DNA of 64,000 nt from Schistocerca nitens (Eukaryota > Arthropoda > Insecta > Orthoptera > Acrididae), in contig NC_064614.1 of assembly GCF_023898315.1 (NCBI RefSeq), forward strand, positions 75,838,501 to 75,902,500. The letters are read 5' to 3'. The notes below the pieces were generated by a model. That model had not been told where the DNA came from. It worked only from the letters and a program-made list of their open reading frames with translations, and made no database searches. The position numbers and the translations under genes are program-made. Within the stretch, counting starts at the first letter, position 1. Each line of letters starts with the position of its first letter. Positions 62,770 to 64,000 of the stretch are shown here, in pieces.

Positions 62770-63366
62770 ACGGAATTGAAAAGGAGCTACAAGCGCTTAG
62801 TAGTGGGAAGGCTACAGGACCAGATGACGTACATATAAGATTCTATAAAGATTATGCAAAAGAACTTGCTCCCCTTCTAGCAGTAATTTATCGTAGATCG
62901 TTTGAGCAACTAAAGGTAGCTAACGACTCGAAAAAAGCGCAGGTCATTCGCGTTTTTAAGAAAGGCCGTAAGACTGATCCACACAATTATAGACCTATAT
63001 CAGTGACGTCAATCTGTTGTAGAATTATGGAACATGTTTTATGATCAAGAATTATGACGTTCTGGAAAATGAACATCTCCATAAAAATCAATATGGATTC
63101 CGCGATCACAGATCCTGCGAAACTCAGCTCTCTCTGTTCCTCCATGAGATCCACATCGCAATGGACAACGGTGTTCAGGCTGATGCCGCGTTCCTTTATT
63201 TCAGTAAAGCATTTGACACCGTCCGCATTGCCGTTCAGTAAAAAAATTACGAGATTACAGAGTATCGGAGCAGACCTTCGACTGGATTGAAGACTTTCTT
63301 GGAGATACAACTCAGCACGTCGCTCTAACGGAACTAAATCGCAGGTGTAAAGGTAATATCCGGAGT

Positions 63367-63560
63367 TCAAAAAAAGTTCAAATGTGTGTGAAATCGGGAC
63401 TTAACTGCTAAGGTCATCAGTCCCTAAGCTTACACACTACATAACCTAAATAATCCTAAGGACAAACACACACACCCATACCCGAGGGAAGACTCGAACC
63501 TCCGCCGGGACCAGTCCATGACTGCAGCCCCCTAGACCGCTCGGCTAATTCCGCGCGGCT
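63367..63560 (-). repeat. tRNA-derived SINE in the LINE
   Basis: Minus strand: AGCCGCGCGGAATTAGCCGA (A box), GAGGTTCGAGTCTTCCCTCG (B box), AGGATTATTTAGGTTATGTA, ending in ACATTTGAACTTTTTTTGA. A 12-bp duplication AATATCYGGAGT (one mismatch, C/T) lies at 63355-63366 and 63561-63572. It interrupts the ISGVPQGS motif. Confidence 0.92.
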
Positions 63561-63679
63561 AATATCTGGAGTACCACAGGGAAGTGTGATAGTACCGTTT
63601 CTGTTCACAATATATATAAATGATCTAGTAGAAAGCGTCGGATGCTCTTTAAGGCTATTCGCAGATGACGCGGTTCTTT

Positions 63680-63822
63680 TTCTCTGCCTCGTGATGACTG
63701 GGTGTTGTATGATGTCCTTAGGTTAGTTAGGTTTAAGTAGTTCTAAGTTCTAGGGGACTGATGACCATAGATGTTAAGTCCCATAGTGCTCAAAGCCATT
63801 TGAACCTTTTTTTTTTTTTTTT
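63680..63822 (+). repeat. SINE with a chimeric head
   Basis: The body is that of the SINE at 33452-33648 (GATGTCCTTAGGTTAGTTAG, TTCTAAGTTCTAGGGGACTG, AGCCATTTGAACC plus T-run). The tRNA-like head is replaced by TGCCTCGTGATGACTGGGTG then TTGT, part of which (GACTGGGTGTTGT) also occurs in the body of the 13442-13684 family. A 13-bp duplication with two mismatches (GAYGCGGTTSTTT) lies at 63667-63679 and 63823-63835. It interrupts the LINE FADD motif region. Confidence 0.85.
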
Positions 63823-63941
63823 GATGCGGTTGTTTATTGCAAAGTAGCAAGGGCAGAAGACAGTAAGAATTTGCAGAACGACCTGCAGAGAATTGATGAA
63901 TGGTGCAAACTCTGGCAGTTAACCCTGAACGTAGATAAATA

Positions 63942-64000
63942 CACTCCTGCAAATTGAAATAAGAACATCGTGAATTCATTGTCCCAGGAAGGGGAAACTT
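63942..64000 (-). mobile_element. Tc1-like transposon, copy C, cut by the window end
   Basis: The terminus CACTCCTGCAAATTGAAATA then AGAACATCGTGAATTCATTG and GTCCCAGGAAGGGGAAACTT matches the left end of copy A (22075 onward) with few differences. TA precedes it at 63940-63941. The terminus is the transposase 3' end, so the gene would run on the minus strand, beyond the window. Confidence 0.9.

Larger units (their letters stand above)
62770..63941 (+). pseudogene. CR1/Jockey-like LINE split by two SINEs
   Basis: A decayed reverse transcriptase. Early blocks (SGKATGPDDVHIRFYKDYAK-like; PLLAVIYRRSFEQLKVAND-like; NYRPISVTSICCRIMEHVL-like) lie at 62790-63040. Then come HLHKNQYGFRDHRSCETQLS, LYFSKAFDTV (motif A), [20 protein letters not shown] (motif B, after a SINE), [10 protein letters not shown] (motif C, split by a second SINE), and LQNDLQRIDEWCKLWQLTLN. 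It ends where Tc1-like copy C begins. Same broad family as 4704-5460. Confidence 0.85.

Overview
This window looks like intergenic or intronic nuclear DNA from a large, repeat-rich insect genome, most likely an acridid grasshopper or locust (Schistocerca-like). That placement is inference. It rests on the crowd of Tc1/mariner elements, RTE-like and CR1/Jockey-like LINEs, several tRNA-derived SINE families, Gypsy-type solo LTRs and a Penelope-like remnant, and on the absence of any compact gene series. I found no host protein-coding gene, rRNA gene, functional tRNA gene or CRISPR array that I could support. Almost everything recognisable is a transposable element, most of them broken, and many sit inside one another.

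Layout. 1-9.5 kb: LINE 3' ends on the minus strand (RTE-like at 1.5 and 8.5 kb, CR1-like at 4.7 kb), an 82-bp palindrome at 4.1 kb and a 1.5-kb element with long inverted termini (5796-7301). 11.3-14.9 kb: a three-level nest, with a Tc1 element split by an RTE LINE that is itself split by a SINE. 15.3-19.4 kb: Tc1 and LINE relics. 19.6 kb: a palindromic tRNA-derived repeat. 22.1-23.5 kb: Tc1-like copy A, with a frameshift. 23.5-30.8 kb: mostly unrecognised AT-rich DNA. 30.8-36.5 kb: two Tc1 relics carrying SINEs, a SINE inserted at the edge of another SINE, then the best-preserved genes of the window: an intact 340-residue Tc1-like transposase (copy B) and an intact 356-residue mariner transposase, two base pairs apart. 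36.6-37.8 kb: a foldback element and a solo LTR. 37.8-41.9 kb: little recognisable. 41.9-44.4 kb: a CR1-like LINE split by a Tc1/mariner-superfamily element. 45.8-52.9 kb: SINEs, LINE ends, a Penelope-like remnant with a GIY-YIG domain, and a SINE that received an LTR element. 55.5-56.9 kb: another LINE. 58.3-61.7 kb: a fairly complete LINE (SGNH-like ORF1 end, endonuclease, 811-codon reverse-transcriptase ORF) broken mainly by one frameshift. 61.9-62.2 kb: a 166-bp duplication around a LINE-like tail. 62.8-64 kb: a CR1-like LINE carrying two SINEs, ending in the start of Tc1-like copy C, which runs off the window.

How the parts work together. The Tc1-like and mariner transposases are the only intact cut-and-paste enzymes here. 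The LINE reverse transcriptases are the likely source of the SINE insertions, because many SINEs have 9-14 bp target-site duplications that can be read directly. The duplications allow several insertion orders to be reconstructed. The most novel-looking signals are a D-32-E catalytic spacing shared by the Tc1-like copies and relics, the palindromic tRNA-derived retroposon, a chimeric SINE head, and the 166-bp duplication around a bare (AATA)n tail.
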